Assembly: GCF_013328345.1 (NCBI RefSeq)
Contig: NZ_JABULX010000037.1
Coordinates: forward strand, 1 to 36,844
Origin: Marinifaba aquimaris
GTDB lineage: Bacteria > Pseudomonadota > Gammaproteobacteria > Enterobacterales > Alteromonadaceae
Direction of reading: 5' to 3'
Length of the DNA: 36,844 nt
Position 1 is the stretch's first letter; each line of letters opens with the position of its first letter. The position numbers and the translations under genes are program-made. A model generated the notes under the pieces. The model saw only the letters and a program-made list of their open reading frames with translations. It made no database searches and had not been told where the DNA came from. Below, piece after piece: positions 1 through 9,442 of this stretch.

Positions 1-3000
1 GCTGTTTCTGTTTCCGGGTCGGTAGCTGGCGGTAATGGACCAAATATAGGAGGTAACGGCCTTGGTCTTGGCGCAGGAGGTGTTACCACTTCAGTCTCCG
101 TTTCAGTACTCGTCTGAGTTTCCGTCACCGTCACCGTCTCACTATCCGTACTTGTCTGAGTAGCGGTTTGTGTATCAGTTGATGTTTCGGTGGTTGTTGG
201 TGCTTGCCAACATTCAACAGGTATTTCTTCGTACTTTAACGTCTTATCTCTTTCACTCTGTGCGATACAGTCGAGAGCTGTGTGCTTGAAGTTAAAGGAA
301 TCGACAAGCCTTAAGTTCACGAGTGGGCTAATATCAACGAGTTTGTCTGATACGACTGTAACTACTTGTAGTTCTGTTAAATTAGCTAGTGCACTGACAT
401 CTGTAAGGTTTTTACTTTGAATGAGGATAGAAACCAGGCCTACTTGTCTCTTAAGTACACTGATATCAAGCTCTTGCTCAGTTTCTAAGTATAGGTTTTC
501 CAATGAGAAATCATTGAGGGCACTAATATCATCTAAATTAGGGGTAATGAGTGTTAAATTATGCAGCAGATTGAAATGACTAAGTGCATCTAAACTAGTC
601 AGTTTAGGGCTACTTAGGTAAAGATCATGAAATAACACTCGTAGATTTGAGATGGCGTCTATATCATCTAGCTGCTCTGAAATAACCCCAAAATCAATTA
701 GAGAGGTTAGTTGCTCCAATCCATCTAAGCTCTGAATATGGTCATCACCTTTACCAGAACAGTACAACGAAAATAACTCATTTACGTATTGTGCCTGCTG
801 ATTATTCGCTACTCTGTTGACGCAATTTGCTAGGTGTTGATCTTTAAATGTCAAAGATGAAATCAGTACTTGGCTATCAGTATCTGTTTGCGTATCAGTA
901 TTTGTCTGAGTATCAGTGTTTGTCTGAGTTTCAGTATTTGTCTGAGTTTCAGTATTTGTCTGAGTGTCAGTACTTGTCTGAGTGTCGGTAACCTGATTTG
1001 AAAAGCACTCACCTGGTATGTTGTATACACCATTAAATGATTTTTTACCGTCTATACATGTATTTCCCGAGTCTTCAAATACAGTGATATTTACTTCTTG
1101 TGATGGCTTTATTTGTTTAAAGTAATTGAAGTCGAAAGGAGCTTTAAGCTTAAAGCCCAGTGAAAGTAAATTTGCTGAGTTAATTGCTTGAATCAAATTA
1201 TCATAGTTGTAATCAGCATACTGGCTATGCTCGATGTTAAGTTGTTCAATTTTTTCTATAAAATCAAAGTTATTAACTTTGCTATTAACAAAATAGATGC
1301 TTTCAATACCATCAAATTCATCTGTGATAGTAACTGAAGCATCAAAGTTTTTTAGATATAAATGATTATGACTACTGGTTATATCTTGAAATGCCTCAAT
1401 AATGGGACTTATCGTTAGGGTACTGAAGTTATAATAGCCTAATGGGTAGATATATTTGAATTTTTGTTCGGCTTTAATTTCTTTCGCAAAGGCTTCATCA
1501 ACACTGTTACCGTCGATAGAAAAGTCTGTCAATTCCGGCATGTGTTTTAAAATATTATGAAAATCTCCCTTACTGTAGCCTGTTATACTTAATTGGCGCA
1601 CAGGCATATTTTTAAGGGTTGAAAAGTCATTAATTGAGTTGTTCGTTATATCTAAAATATCAATCGGTAATGATACGAGGTTAGATATATCATGGATGTG
1701 GTTATTTGAAACATACAAGTCCTTAAGGTGTGAAAGCGGTTCGATACCTTCCAAAGTGGTGATGGACTTATCTTCACATCTTAAGTCTAAAATACGCAGT
1801 GCATAGGTTTTACCTGTTTTTTCAACACACGATGCTAAATTTTGGTCACTAAAATTAATGTCTTTGACTAATAGAGGTGTTGACTGACCGTCAAAAGGGT
1901 CGCTTTTAAGCACTATCTCATTAACGTTGTTAATTCCGTCGTTGTCTGAATCGAGGGTCGGGTCTATCCAGCATGCTTCAGGTATTGTTTCTTTCGTATA
2001 ATACAAGCCGTTCCAGGTATATTCGTTCCACTCTTTCAACATGCATTCTAGTTTTGGTGTATGTAGATAGGTATTTTTTAAAAGAGGCAGGATTTTAAGT
2101 GGAGTAATATCATCTAAATTAGCCGATATTAGACTTATCTCTTCAAGTGCAAAAAGCTTTTCAGTACCAACAATCGAGGTAAATTCGCCTTCACACGATA
2201 AGGTTTCTAATTCAGCGATATTCACTTTGCCAGTATCTAATACACATTGCTTGTACTCGTTATCTTCAAAGTGAATATTTGATATTAACTGGATTGGGTC
2301 GCTACTATCATTGAGGTCAGTGCCAGCAATAATTTCTGCTTTATCAGTTAAGCCATCATTATCACTATCAATTAAAGGATCTATGGTGCAGGCTTGTGGC
2401 AGTTCGCTAATTTCATTGACTGATATTTCGGTAAACTGAGTACATTCTTCTACTAATTTAAAGTTTTCCAGTTTAGTAAGATGGCTTAGTTCCGAATAGC
2501 TAACTGATGCCGTATTTTTTAACTCTAATCCAATCCATTTAACATTTTTAAATGCACTCAATGCATCTATTCTCGTTGCATCATAACCTAAGCAAAAAAC
2601 TTGAGTGAATTGTTCTGCATAATCAAATTTGTATTGACTCGCTCTGTAGTCAATACAGGATTTTAACTCGTTATCACCATAAAAATTAATGTCTGTTATT
2701 GCAGTTGGGTAATCAGCTGCATCAAACGGATCGGTCAATCCCGCGTATTCTTCTTTATCGGTAACACCGTCGTTGTCGCTATCTAATGTGGTGGATACAA
2801 TGCACGCTATAGGAAGGCTATCCGATGTAACAAAGGTGCTTTTAAAGTTAACGCACCTGTTATCGTCAATTCTTATATTTAAATTAGTAGCGATTAGCGG
2901 TGAGAAATCATAGATTTTAGGTTCGATTAAAGTTAAACCTGTGAGGCTGGGAATTTTTAATAAGATATCTTGAGTTAAACCATTTAAATCATCAAGCTGA

Positions 3001-4457
3001 GTATTGAAGAGACTGAGTGAGCGTAACAAAGAGAGTGAGGTAATTGGCGTTAAATCACTTAACTTCGTTGTACTGTTAAAAGTTAAAATTTCTAAATTTT
3101 TAAAGTCTTCAATACCTGATATGGATTCTATATCCTGTTCTAAGCAGGTTAGTTGGTAGTATTCTTCGGCATAGATAAATTGTGTTTTTTTGTTGTAGTC
3201 ATTATTAACACACCGTTCAAAATGAGAATCGGTTAAGTTGAGTGATGTTATTGGTGTCGGTGTATCGTTAATATCATAAGGGGCGCGATTCAATCTCATT
3301 TCAAGTTTGTCTGAATAGCCATCCTGATCAGAATCAAGAGTTGGGTCGACGATACACTCTTGTGATAAATCTCCTAAAGACGATAGATAATTTGGGTAGG
3401 AAATATATTCATTAGGCTTATGACAGTTACTGTCCATAACCAAGTTTAGTTCGTTTGGCAGACCGACGAACGGATAAAAATCATCAGTGTTATTATCTGT
3501 TAGATTAACTTCTTTAACGTTAGGTAGTGCTTTAAGAGCGACTGTTAAACTACCATAATCCATTACATTATTTTTTGAAATGTCTAATTCAGACAGTGCT
3601 TCAATACCAGAAAGAGCAGAGAAATTATTAATATTGTTACCACTTAAATCAAGTATTGATAGATAGGTTAACTCCGATAAACCTGTAATATCAGATATTT
3701 GAGTCGTATACCGATTACTACATTTTAATTCTGTTACTTCAGCAGGGTAAAATTCATTATACGGGGCTAAACACGAGGCTAATACTGGATCGGGAAATGA
3801 CACTGCTCCGATAGTTTTTGGTGTTTCATTTTCGTCATTTGGATTTGTTTTCGCAATCAGCTCATCTTTGTCACTGATACCATCGTTATCTGAGTCAAGT
3901 GTTTTGTCTATTGTGCAAGCAAGAGGGAGAGCGTCAAAACTTAAATATTTTTCCCATACAAAATAATTACATCTATCTTTTATCCTGATATTGAATAGCT
4001 GAGGAAGGTCTTTTAGGCTTGAATAGTCATAGAAGGGGTTGTCATTTAAGTTCAGATATAAAAGTTGAGGGTGATCTTTTACAAGTGATACTAATTCTTC
4101 CAGATCAGTTAGGTTATTTTCAGTAAGATCAAGTTCATAAATATTTGTGAGCTTAGCAAGCGCATTTAATGAGCCATCTTCTAAACTGGCGTAAAGAATT
4201 CTTAATTTTCCTATATTTATGAATTGCTCTAAGCCATCTAATGTCGAAATGGGGCTTGTTCTTAAGCACTGTAAATCTTTGAGTTCTTCAACAGCAGTAT
4301 AACCTTGTCTATCTAGGCGCCATTTTACACAAATTCTTAAATTCTCATCCACAATCCCTGCTAAGGCATCATCGAGCTCGTTTGCATGTGTATGGGTAGA
4401 AAAAGTGAGGGCGAAAAGGCTTATCACCAAGGCATAGCTGGCGCTTAGGTACTTCAT
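1..4457 (-). CDS. Secreted giant leucine-rich-repeat protein with DSDNDG-type calcium-binding motifs (3' end outside window)
   Basis: One open frame of at least 1485 codons runs from the ATG at 4457 off the window edge. Residues 1–25 are a signal peptide (MKYLSASYALVISLFALTFS, then a site after THTHA). The mature part has blocks of degenerate leucine-rich repeats (L-x-x-L-x-L-x-x-N-x-I/L), each opened and closed by cysteines. Five Asp-rich motifs of thrombospondin type-3/EF-hand-like form separate the blocks: DSDNDGISDKDEL near residue 188, DSDQDG near 375, and DSDNDG near 559, 697 and 836. They are usually preceded by a C-x-I/V-D-x-T/L-L/I phrase. Two linkers rich in Thr, Gln, Asp and Glu lie at about residues 1156–1193 and 1418–1457, then a Pro-rich stretch. 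It is presumably exported to the surface or medium for adhesion or binding, but the substrate is unknown. No C-terminal anchor can be seen because the gene is cut. The frame is unbroken, so it is not a pseudogene within the window. Confidence 0.85.
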   Translation of the reverse strand, partial: MKYLSASYALVISLFALTFSTHTHANELDDALAGIVDENLRICVKWRLDRQGYTAVEELKDLQCLRTSPISTLDGLEQFINIGKLRILYASLEDGSLNALAKLTNIYELDLTENNLTDLEELVSLVKDHPQLLYLNLNDNPFYDYSSLKDLPQLFNIRIKDRCNYFVWEKYLSFDALPLACTIDKTLDSDNDGISDKDELIAKTNPNDENETPKTIGAVSFPDPVLASCLAPYNEFYPAEVTELKCSNRYTTQISDITGLSELTYLSILDLSGNNINNFSALSGIEALSELDISKNNVMDYGSLTVALKALPNVKEVNLTDNNTDDFYPFVGLPNELNLVMDSNCHKPNEYISYPNYLSSLGDLSQECIVDPTLDSDQDGYSDKLEMRLNRAPYDINDTPTPITSLNLTDSHFERCVNNDYNKKTQFIYAEEYYQLTCLEQDIESISGIEDFKNLEILTFNSTTKLSDLTPITSLSLLRSLSLFNTQLDDLNGLTQDILLKIPSLTGLTLIEPKIYDFSPLIATNLNIRIDDNRCVNFKSTFVTSDSLPIACIVSTTLDSDNDGVTDKEEYAGLTDPFDAADYPTAITDINFYGDNELKSCIDYRASQYKFDYAEQFTQVFCLGYDATRIDALSAFKNVKWIGLELKNTASVSYSELSHLTKLENFKLVEECTQFTEISVNEISELPQACTIDPLIDSDNDGLTDKAEIIAGTDLNDSSDPIQLISNIHFEDNEYKQCVLDTGKVNIAELETLSCEGEFTSIVGTEKLFALEEISLISANLDDITPLKILPLLKNTYLHTPKLECMLKEWNEYTWNGLYYTKETIPEACWIDPTLDSDNDGINNVNEIVLKSDPFDGQSTPLLVKDINFSDQNLASCVEKTGKTYALRILDLRCEDKSITTLEGIEPLSHLKDLYVSNNHIHDISNLVSLPIDILDITNNSINDFSTLKNMPVRQLSITGYSKGDFHNILKHMPELTDFSIDGNSVDEAFAKEIKAEQKFKYIYPLGYYNFSTLTISPIIEAFQDITSSHNHLYLKNFDASVTITDEFDGIESIYFVNSKVNNFDFIEKIEQLNIEHSQYADYNYDNLIQAINSANLLSLGFKLKAPFDFNYFKQIKPSQEVNITVFEDSGNTCIDGKKSFNGVYNIPGECFSNQVTDTQTSTDTQTNTETQTNTETQTNTDTQTNTDTQTDTDSQVLISSLTFKDQHLANCVNRVANNQQAQYVNELFSLYCSGKGDDHIQSLDGLEQLTSLIDFGVISEQLDDIDAISNLRVLFHDLYLSSPKLTSLDALSHFNLLHNLTLITPNLDDISALNDFSLENLYLETEQELDISVLKRQVGLVSILIQSKNLTDVSALANLTELQVVTVVSDKLVDISPLVNLRLVDSFNFKHTALDCIAQSERDKTLKYEEIPVECWQAPTTTETSTDTQTATQTSTDSETVTVTETQTSTETETEVVTPPAPRPRPLPPIFGPLPPATDPETET
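881..993 (-). repeat. 18-bp tandem repeat coding the TQTNTD/TE linker of the LRR protein
   Basis: On the minus strand the unit ACTCAGACAAATACTGAA and close variants recur about six times in frame. They encode a Thr-Gln-Thr-Asn/Ser-Thr-Asp/Glu linker between two LRR domains. Unit length is a multiple of three, so copy-number change would keep the frame. A more diverged linker of the same kind lies at about 90–206. Confidence 0.8.
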
Positions 4458-4668
4458 AGATAAATCCGTTTAATTATTGTTGTTTTAGCTTTTTTGTTAA
4501 GTGTACAAACTGTACTCAATGGACGCAACATTTTGTTACGGTTGTAGCTTATTTGTAATTAAAAAAGCTTGATATATAACAAATTGAGATGTTTGAGGTG
4601 GGTAATTGCTGATTTATCAGTGAGGAGAGGGTCGAATAGCTAGCTTTGATTGCCTGTTTAATTATATG

Positions 4669-4690
4669 AAAAAGCCCACATTATGTGAGC
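4669..4690 (-). terminator. Rho-independent terminator after trmL
   Basis: Reading the minus strand, GCTCACA–TAA–TGTGGGC forms a 7-bp stem with one G·T pair, directly followed by five T. It lies about 19 bases past the trmL stop and separates trmL from the LRR gene. Confidence 0.8.
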
Positions 4691-4708
4691 TTCAGCATAG
4701 TTTAGAGT

Positions 4709-5185
4709 TTATTTTGGTGGCTTAGCGTTTTGATAACCAAGTTGACGCCAGGCTTCGTAGACAAATATGGCTACTGAGTTGGATAAATTTAAGCTGCGAC
4801 TCTCTGGTACCATTGGCAGTAATACGCGATTCTCTGCCGGTATCATGCCTTCTCGAATTTCAACCGGTAAACCTTTTCCTTCTGAGCCAAATAATAAGCT
4901 ATCGCCTGCTTTGTATTCGATATCAGAGTGATAACGCGTACCATGAGTGGTACAGGCGTAAAGGTTCGTTTCTCCGATATCTTCAAGGCATGCGTGGATA
5001 TCTTTATGGCGCTTAACTTCTGCAAATTCTGAATAGTCCATACCAGCACGGCGTAAACGTTTGTCGTCCCATTCAAAACCTAAGGGCTCAACTAGGTGTA
5101 GTTTAAAGCCAGTATTGGCACATAAACGTATGATATTGCCAGTATTTGGCGGAATTTCTGGGTTGAATAGAATGATGTTTAACAC
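4709..5185 (-). CDS. trmL: tRNA (cytidine/uridine-34 2'-O)-methyltransferase TrmL
   Basis: This SPOUT-family enzyme methylates the ribose 2'-OH of the wobble nucleotide in tRNA-Leu isoacceptors, using S-adenosylmethionine, in the cytoplasm. The 158-residue product is close to the 157 of E. coli TrmL (YibK). The N-terminal [19 protein letters not shown] signature is present, as are the [11 protein letters not shown] loop and the C-terminal [21 protein letters not shown] segment that builds the trefoil-knot cofactor site. The start overlaps the last bases of the upstream hydrolase gene by 7 bp, so the two are probably co-transcribed and translationally coupled. A terminator follows the stop. 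Confidence 0.95.
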   Translation of the reverse strand: MLNIILFNPEIPPNTGNIIRLCANTGFKLHLVEPLGFEWDDKRLRRAGMDYSEFAEVKRHKDIHACLEDIGETNLYACTTHGTRYHSDIEYKAGDSLLFGSEGKGLPVEIREGMIPAENRVLLPMVPESRSLNLSNSVAIFVYEAWRQLGYQNAKPPK

Positions 5186-6156
5186 GAATGTGCCTCGAAA
5201 AAATCTAGAATTTGGGTTAATGCTTGGCTGCGGATGTTATCAGATTCCTGCAAAATTTCATGTTTCGCCCCCACAACTTCAATAAACTGAATATCTTTAT
5301 CGGCTTTTTTAGCATTCTCTAACCAAGTTAGCTGAGCTTTGTTAGATACGACACTTTCCTCACTTGCTTGCAGTAGCAGTGTAGGGCTGTTCAACCTGCT
5401 AACATTTTCATTGAGCTGTTTAATTTTTTTCAGGGTTTGATTTAACCAATGAGTAGTGACGCCGCCTAAACGAATTTCATCTTGGGCAAATACGCGTTGG
5501 CAATATTGATGCCTTGGTTCACAGTGAGTGAGCTGTGAATCTGCAAATGCTGTAGGGTTGTATGGTGTTTGGCCAATAAAATACCCTGCTTCTTTTTTGG
5601 CTAGGGTATCAAACCACAACACGCTCTCACTCAATAATAGGGCTTGGCTTTGGTTTAATGGCCCTGCGTTTACTCCCAACAAAGGTGCCGTCATAGCTAT
5701 TGCATTTATGTCGGGTTGATAGCGATACAAATAATCTAAAGCCACTGCACTGCCCATTGAATGGGCTAAGATAGCGACATCAGCATAGTTGGCCAAACAA
5801 CGCGTTTCTTTGATAATGGCGTGTAAATCATCAGCGTAACAGTCAAACTGACTGATATAGCCTTTTTCTGTATCTTTGAGCTCTCTATCTGATAAACCTT
5901 GACCGCGATGATCAACAGTTAATACTGAATAGCCAGCTTGGTGTAAGTCGAAAATGAGCTCTTTGTTTTTTAAGAATGTTTCGCAACGTCCAGATATTAA
6001 GATGATGAGTTTTTGTCGACTGGGATGCTCGATAAGTGCGTAATGTACGTTGAGTTCAGGTGTGGGTTGATAAACCCACTGGTGTGCGTATTGATGCCAA
6101 AATGGCTCGATAGTGTTGGTAAAAAAATCAGACCAGTTGTGTTCTCTGTTGTCCAT
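5179..6156 (-). CDS. Alpha/beta hydrolase, lysophospholipase L2 (PldB)-like
   Basis: A 325-residue serine hydrolase of the alpha/beta fold, closest in pattern to PldB and monoacylglycerol-lipase-like proteins. The oxyanion-side segment [11 protein letters not shown] is followed by the strand [14 protein letters not shown], the nucleophile elbow AHSMGS with Ser133, and a C-terminal GAKHEIL with the probable catalytic His299. The acid lies in the region around [10 protein letters not shown] and cannot be fixed by eye. There is no signal peptide, so it acts in the cytoplasm or on the inner membrane face. Substrate is inferred from family resemblance only. It overlaps trmL by 7 bp downstream. Confidence 0.8.
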   Translation of the reverse strand: MDNREHNWSDFFTNTIEPFWHQYAHQWVYQPTPELNVHYALIEHPSRQKLIILISGRCETFLKNKELIFDLHQAGYSVLTVDHRGQGLSDRELKDTEKGYISQFDCYADDLHAIIKETRCLANYADVAILAHSMGSAVALDYLYRYQPDINAIAMTAPLLGVNAGPLNQSQALLLSESVLWFDTLAKKEAGYFIGQTPYNPTAFADSQLTHCEPRHQYCQRVFAQDEIRLGGVTTHWLNQTLKKIKQLNENVSRLNSPTLLLQASEESVVSNKAQLTWLENAKKADKDIQFIEVVGAKHEILQESDNIRSQALTQILDFFEAHSC

Positions 6157-6162
6157 TTACTC

Positions 6163-6223
6163 GGCAGTTAAAAAGTTGCGGGCTAAAGTAAGCTTTAGTT
6201 TAACCTTAGCCTCTATAACTGCC
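6163..6223. other. Nested inverted repeats between ntrC and the hydrolase gene
   Basis: An outer 8-bp pair GGCAGTTA (6163–6170) / TAACTGCC (6216–6223) encloses GGCTAA / TTAGCC and an inner CTAAAG–TAAG–CTTTAG hairpin (6183–6198). It occupies the 76-bp gap between two minus-strand genes. On the minus strand the inner hairpin is followed by a short T run (about 6175–6171), so it may be a weak terminator after ntrC or an mRNA-stabilising structure. Confidence 0.45.
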
Positions 6224-6232
6224 AAACCTAAC

Positions 6233-7642
6233 TTACAAATCGAGCTCTTTTAGCTTGCGAGTGATGGTATTTCGACCCCATCCTAGCGCTTTTGCAGCAT
6301 CTTGTTTGTGTCCGCGCGTATGTTCAAGTGCTCTTGAAAGCATAATGCGCTCAAACTCAGGTAACAGATCGTCCAAGATGTTTTTCTTGCCCGATGCGAG
6401 TTCGGTATCAACCCATTCAACCAACAGTGATTGCCAGCTACCATTGAGGTTGCTATGCATTTCAGGTGTAGGGTTTTCAAGCAGCTCAGGTGGTAAGTCG
6501 TTAACCAGAATTTCTTTTGAGCTAGCCATGACCGTTAGCCAACGACAGGTGTTTTCTAACTGACGCACATTACCTGGCCAAGGTAGGTTGACCATATAAT
6601 CTTTTGCTTCTTTCGATAGTGTCTTTTCTTCGACAGCAATTTCTTTGGCTGCTTGTTTAAGGAAATGCTGAGCTAGCACTGGAACATCTTCTCTGCGTTC
6701 TTTAAGAGAAGGAATATGGACGCGAATTACGTTTAGGCGATGAAACAAATCTTCCCTAAATTTCCCTTCTGCTACTAACTTTTCAAGGTTTTGATGGGTT
6801 GCTGCAATAATGCGGACATCAGTATTAATTGGTACACGACCGCCTACTCGATAAAATTGGCCGTCGGCTAACACGCGAAGTAATCGCGTTTGTACCTCAA
6901 GTGGCATATCCCCGATTTCATCTAAAAATAATGTACCACCGTCGGTTTGTTCAAAACGTCCTTCACGAATCGTTTGAGCACCTGTGAAGGCCCCTTTTTC
7001 ATGACCAAATAGCTCTGATTCAATTAAATCATGTGGAATGGCTGCCATATTTAGCGCCACAAAGGGTTTTTCTTTTCGCGGGCTGTGCTTGTGAAGTGCA
7101 TTGGCTACTAGTTCTTTACCTGTACCCGATTGACCGTTAATGAGTACACTAATACTAGAGCGAGATAAACGACCAATTGCTCTGAAGACCTCTTGCATGG
7201 CTGGCGCTTCACCTATGATCTCACCACCTGATATTTGCGGTTCGACCTTGTGCTTTTTCGATTGCACTTCATTGGCATGGCTCAATGCACGCTCAGTTAA
7301 TGAAATAGCTTCATCTACATCAAACGGTTTAGGTAAATATTCAAATGCGCCACTTTGATAAGAATTAACCGCCGAGTCGAGATCTGAGTGGGCAGTCATA
7401 ATGATCACTGGAATATCTGCACTAAATTCATGGACTTTTTTCATCAGCTCCATACCATCCATATCCGGCATGCGAATATCTGAAATCACTACCTGTGGTG
7501 CTTCGTATTCAAGTGCAGATAACACTTCAAGCGGGTTTGCAAAGCTTTGGCTAGTGATGTTAGCTGCTTTAAGTGATTTTTCTAATACCCAACGAATTGA
7601 GCTGTCGTCATCAATGATCCAAACTTGATTTTCTGTTGTCAT
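6233..7642 (-). CDS. glnG: Nitrogen regulation response regulator NtrC (NR-I)
   Basis: Sigma-54-dependent activator of the nitrogen starvation regulon, 469 residues. A receiver domain (1–120) has acidic residues DDD at 11–13 and the phospho-acceptor Asp55 in [13 protein letters not shown]. The AAA+ domain (about 145–380) has Walker A GQSGTGKE, the sigma-54-contacting GAFTGA loop and the Walker B stretch [13 protein letters not shown] Fis-type helix-turn-helix at the C-terminus ends in [24 protein letters not shown]. Its start overlaps the ntrB stop by one base (TAATG), which indicates translational coupling. NtrC-like sites are visible upstream of glnA and ntrB in this window, so it probably controls both. 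Confidence 0.97.
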   Translation of the reverse strand: MTTENQVWIIDDDSSIRWVLEKSLKAANITSQSFANPLEVLSALEYEAPQVVISDIRMPDMDGMELMKKVHEFSADIPVIIMTAHSDLDSAVNSYQSGAFEYLPKPFDVDEAISLTERALSHANEVQSKKHKVEPQISGGEIIGEAPAMQEVFRAIGRLSRSSISVLINGQSGTGKELVANALHKHSPRKEKPFVALNMAAIPHDLIESELFGHEKGAFTGAQTIREGRFEQTDGGTLFLDEIGDMPLEVQTRLLRVLADGQFYRVGGRVPINTDVRIIAATHQNLEKLVAEGKFREDLFHRLNVIRVHIPSLKERREDVPVLAQHFLKQAAKEIAVEEKTLSKEAKDYMVNLPWPGNVRQLENTCRWLTVMASSKEILVNDLPPELLENPTPEMHSNLNGSWQSLLVEWVDTELASGKKNILDDLLPEFERIMLSRALEHTRGHKQDAAKALGWGRNTITRKLKELDL

Positions 7643-8715
7643 TATACTGCCTGCCTCGGATGTTCAATGATGGGTAAGTAGATGGAAAATTCAGTATGCC
7701 CTGGCCAACTCTCGACCTCGATCTTACCTTCGTGTTGTTGTACTAATGTTTGCGCAATCGATAGCCCTAATCCCGAGCCATCTGCTTTATTTGTAACCAT
7801 GGGGTAGAACAAAGTGTCTTTGATTTCTTCAGCGATTCCCGGGCCGTTATCAATGATTTTGGTGACGACGACAAGCTTGTGTTGTTTTCCACGGATAATC
7901 GTATGGGGTGCCACGCGGGTGACAAATTTGATTTGCCCACTATTATCCAATGCTTGCATCGCATTTCGGGCGATATTGAGAAACACTTGCTGAATTTGTT
8001 CTGGATCTACTTCAAAGTCGGGAATGCTCGGATCGTAATCTCTATCAAAATGCATGCCTTGCTCTGCTTCCATTTCAAGTAGCTGCTTTACTTGCTCAAT
8101 GATTTTATGAATATTGGTTTGCTTGTGCTGAGTTAGCTTATTTGGGCCGAGCAATCTGTCTACCAAGTTTCTCAAACGGTCAGATTGTTCAATGATCACC
8201 TGAGTGCACTCTTTTAAATCTTCATCGGCCAGCATTTTTTCTAAGATTTGCGCTGCACCTCTGATACCACCCAAGGGGTTCTTGATTTCATGGGCTAAAC
8301 CGCGAATCAAATCACGAGAGGCGTGTAATTGAGATTGCACAAAGCTTTCTTGGCTAATCTTTTGGTATTGATCGAGCAGCTTGATTTCAATCAACAGTTG
8401 AATCTGTTGTTGCTTCTGCTCATCAAGCTGCACTATCGGGGTGACGCTAATTTCTGCTGTACTGTGATTATCGTCAAAAGTGACTAAGTTCACTTCAGAG
8501 TCAGTAAAAGACTGTCTGTCTCGGATACATTGCTCAAAGTGCGAGAGATCTAAACTCGAGCGTTTAAAGATTTGTGGAAATTGATAGGCCGTCAGTCTTT
8601 TTGCACTGATCCTCAAAAAGTCCTCTGCAGCCGGGTTGGCAAACAAAATGTGCAGTTCAGCATCGGTAAGAATAGTTGAACTGGATAAATGATTCAGTAT
8701 TTGTTCTTGGTACAC
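7642..8715 (-). CDS. glnL: Nitrogen regulation sensor kinase/phosphatase NtrB (NR-II)
   Basis: A cytosolic two-component kinase of 357 residues that phosphorylates or dephosphorylates NtrC according to PII signalling. An N-terminal PAS domain (about 5–110) is followed by the dimerisation/phosphotransfer helix with GLAHEIKNPLGG. The ATPase domain contains NIARNAMQAL, DNGPGI and GSGLGLSIAQTLV. The start is a GTG at 8715, with an AGG-containing ribosome site about 8 bases upstream. It is the first gene of a two-gene ntrBC unit, with a strong palindrome in its leader (8735–8764). Confidence 0.96.
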   Translation of the reverse strand: MYQEQILNHLSSSTILTDAELHILFANPAAEDFLRISAKRLTAYQFPQIFKRSSLDLSHFEQCIRDRQSFTDSEVNLVTFDDNHSTAEISVTPIVQLDEQKQQQIQLLIEIKLLDQYQKISQESFVQSQLHASRDLIRGLAHEIKNPLGGIRGAAQILEKMLADEDLKECTQVIIEQSDRLRNLVDRLLGPNKLTQHKQTNIHKIIEQVKQLLEMEAEQGMHFDRDYDPSIPDFEVDPEQIQQVFLNIARNAMQALDNSGQIKFVTRVAPHTIIRGKQHKLVVVTKIIDNGPGIAEEIKDTLFYPMVTNKADGSGLGLSIAQTLVQQHEGKIEVESWPGHTEFSIYLPIIEHPRQAV

Positions 8716-8734
8716 AGCAGACCTATCAAGTACA

Positions 8735-8764
8735 GCACTAAAATAATTTGCATTATTTTAGTGC
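8735..8764. promoter_or_regulatory. Perfect 13-bp palindrome with NtrC-like arms in the ntrBC leader
   Basis: GCACTAAAATAAT–TTGC–ATTATTTTAGTGC is a perfect inverted repeat ending 20 bases before the ntrB start. On the minus strand it contains GCACTAAAATAATGC, which has the GCAC-N7-xxTGC layout of NtrC operators (GCAC-N7-GGTGC). A single NtrC operator is known to repress glnL in enterics, so autoregulation is the likely role. It could also act as an mRNA hairpin or attenuator. Confidence 0.5.
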
Positions 8765-8800
8765 AACGCACCGAAAAGGTCAGGTTATCTAACTAAGAAT

Positions 8801-9328
8801 TTAGCCGCCAGCTCTTGCTCGGTGCAAATAAAATGTATTTGTTTCAGTCTCTGCAATTTTCTTGCCTGAACCGTTGATAAGTGCCATTTTTATTTGGTGT
8901 TCACCGCGGTCAATGTTGCGAAGGATCTCAGTCGTTCGGCTCATTGGTTGACCGTAAGGTTTGCCATCTAGGTAGATTTGAACTTTTAGGCCTTTTTTAA
9001 GGCTGGGTTTAACCCCTGCTGTAACGTAAACAGAACCTGTATTATCACGAATGGTAGCTTGGTCGAGCGGTTGTTGTAACGAGATGGAGTAAGTTTGTTG
9101 CGCAACTTGCTGGGTTTGAGATTGCAGTACACTGGTATCTTCGCTTGGCACTACAGTTGGCTTAGTCGTTAGTTTAACTTCTTCTGCTTTCTTATCACTT
9201 TGTGGTGCATCAGAGAAAACAAGTACACCTTCAGCATTACGATAAACATAGACCTTATTTGCCACTGCCTGTGCTGAACACACAAGAGCAAGTGCTGTTA
9301 GCCACGTTTTAACAGACAAACTAAACAT
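8801..9328 (-). CDS. Periplasmic DUF4124-domain protein
   Basis: The start is placed at the ATG at 9328 because it follows an AGGGG ribosome site by about 5 bases and begins a clear signal peptide (MFSLSVKTWLTALALVCSAQAVA). The frame also runs back to 9430, but that would read through the glnA terminator. The 175-residue product has an N-terminal DUF4124 motif (VYVYRNAEGVLVFSDAP). A C-terminal Ig-like beta-rich part (QQPLDQATIRDNTGSVYV to the end) carries an IYLDGKPYG segment. Function is unknown; the gene commonly sits between glnA and ntrB in Alteromonadales. It may be read weakly from glnA or from its own promoter. Confidence 0.85.
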   Translation of the reverse strand: MFSLSVKTWLTALALVCSAQAVANKVYVYRNAEGVLVFSDAPQSDKKAEEVKLTTKPTVVPSEDTSVLQSQTQQVAQQTYSISLQQPLDQATIRDNTGSVYVTAGVKPSLKKGLKVQIYLDGKPYGQPMSRTTEILRNIDRGEHQIKMALINGSGKKIAETETNTFYLHRARAGG

Positions 9329-9393
9329 ACTTCCCCTAACTTTACATAGAAACACTTTGTAATAATGTAACCCGCGGGGAATGAATTTTCTAC

Positions 9394-9420
9394 AAAAAAA
9401 AAGCCCGCAATTTGCGAGCT
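9394..9420 (-). terminator. Rho-independent terminator after glnA
   Basis: Minus-strand GCTCGCA–AAT–TGCGGGC forms a 7-bp stem followed by nine T, starting 24 bases past the glnA stop. It should separate glnA from the DUF4124 gene and ntrBC. Confidence 0.88.
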
Positions 9421-9442
9421 TTTTCATCAATCTTAAAAAAGA

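Noticed and set aside
190-420. 76-residue plus-strand frame
   Set aside because: It lies wholly inside the LRR gene on the other strand; its composition mirrors the Leu/Ser-rich antisense and it has no ribosome site.
4500-4517. GTACA-AAC-TGTAC inverted repeat before the LRR gene
   Set aside because: The five-base arms are too short to stand above chance in A/T-rich DNA, and no promoter alignment supports it.
9329-9430. Longer N-terminus for the DUF4124 protein
   Set aside because: The extension would be translated from the glnA terminator hairpin and put 34 residues before a good signal peptide. The ATG at 9328 has its own AGGGG.
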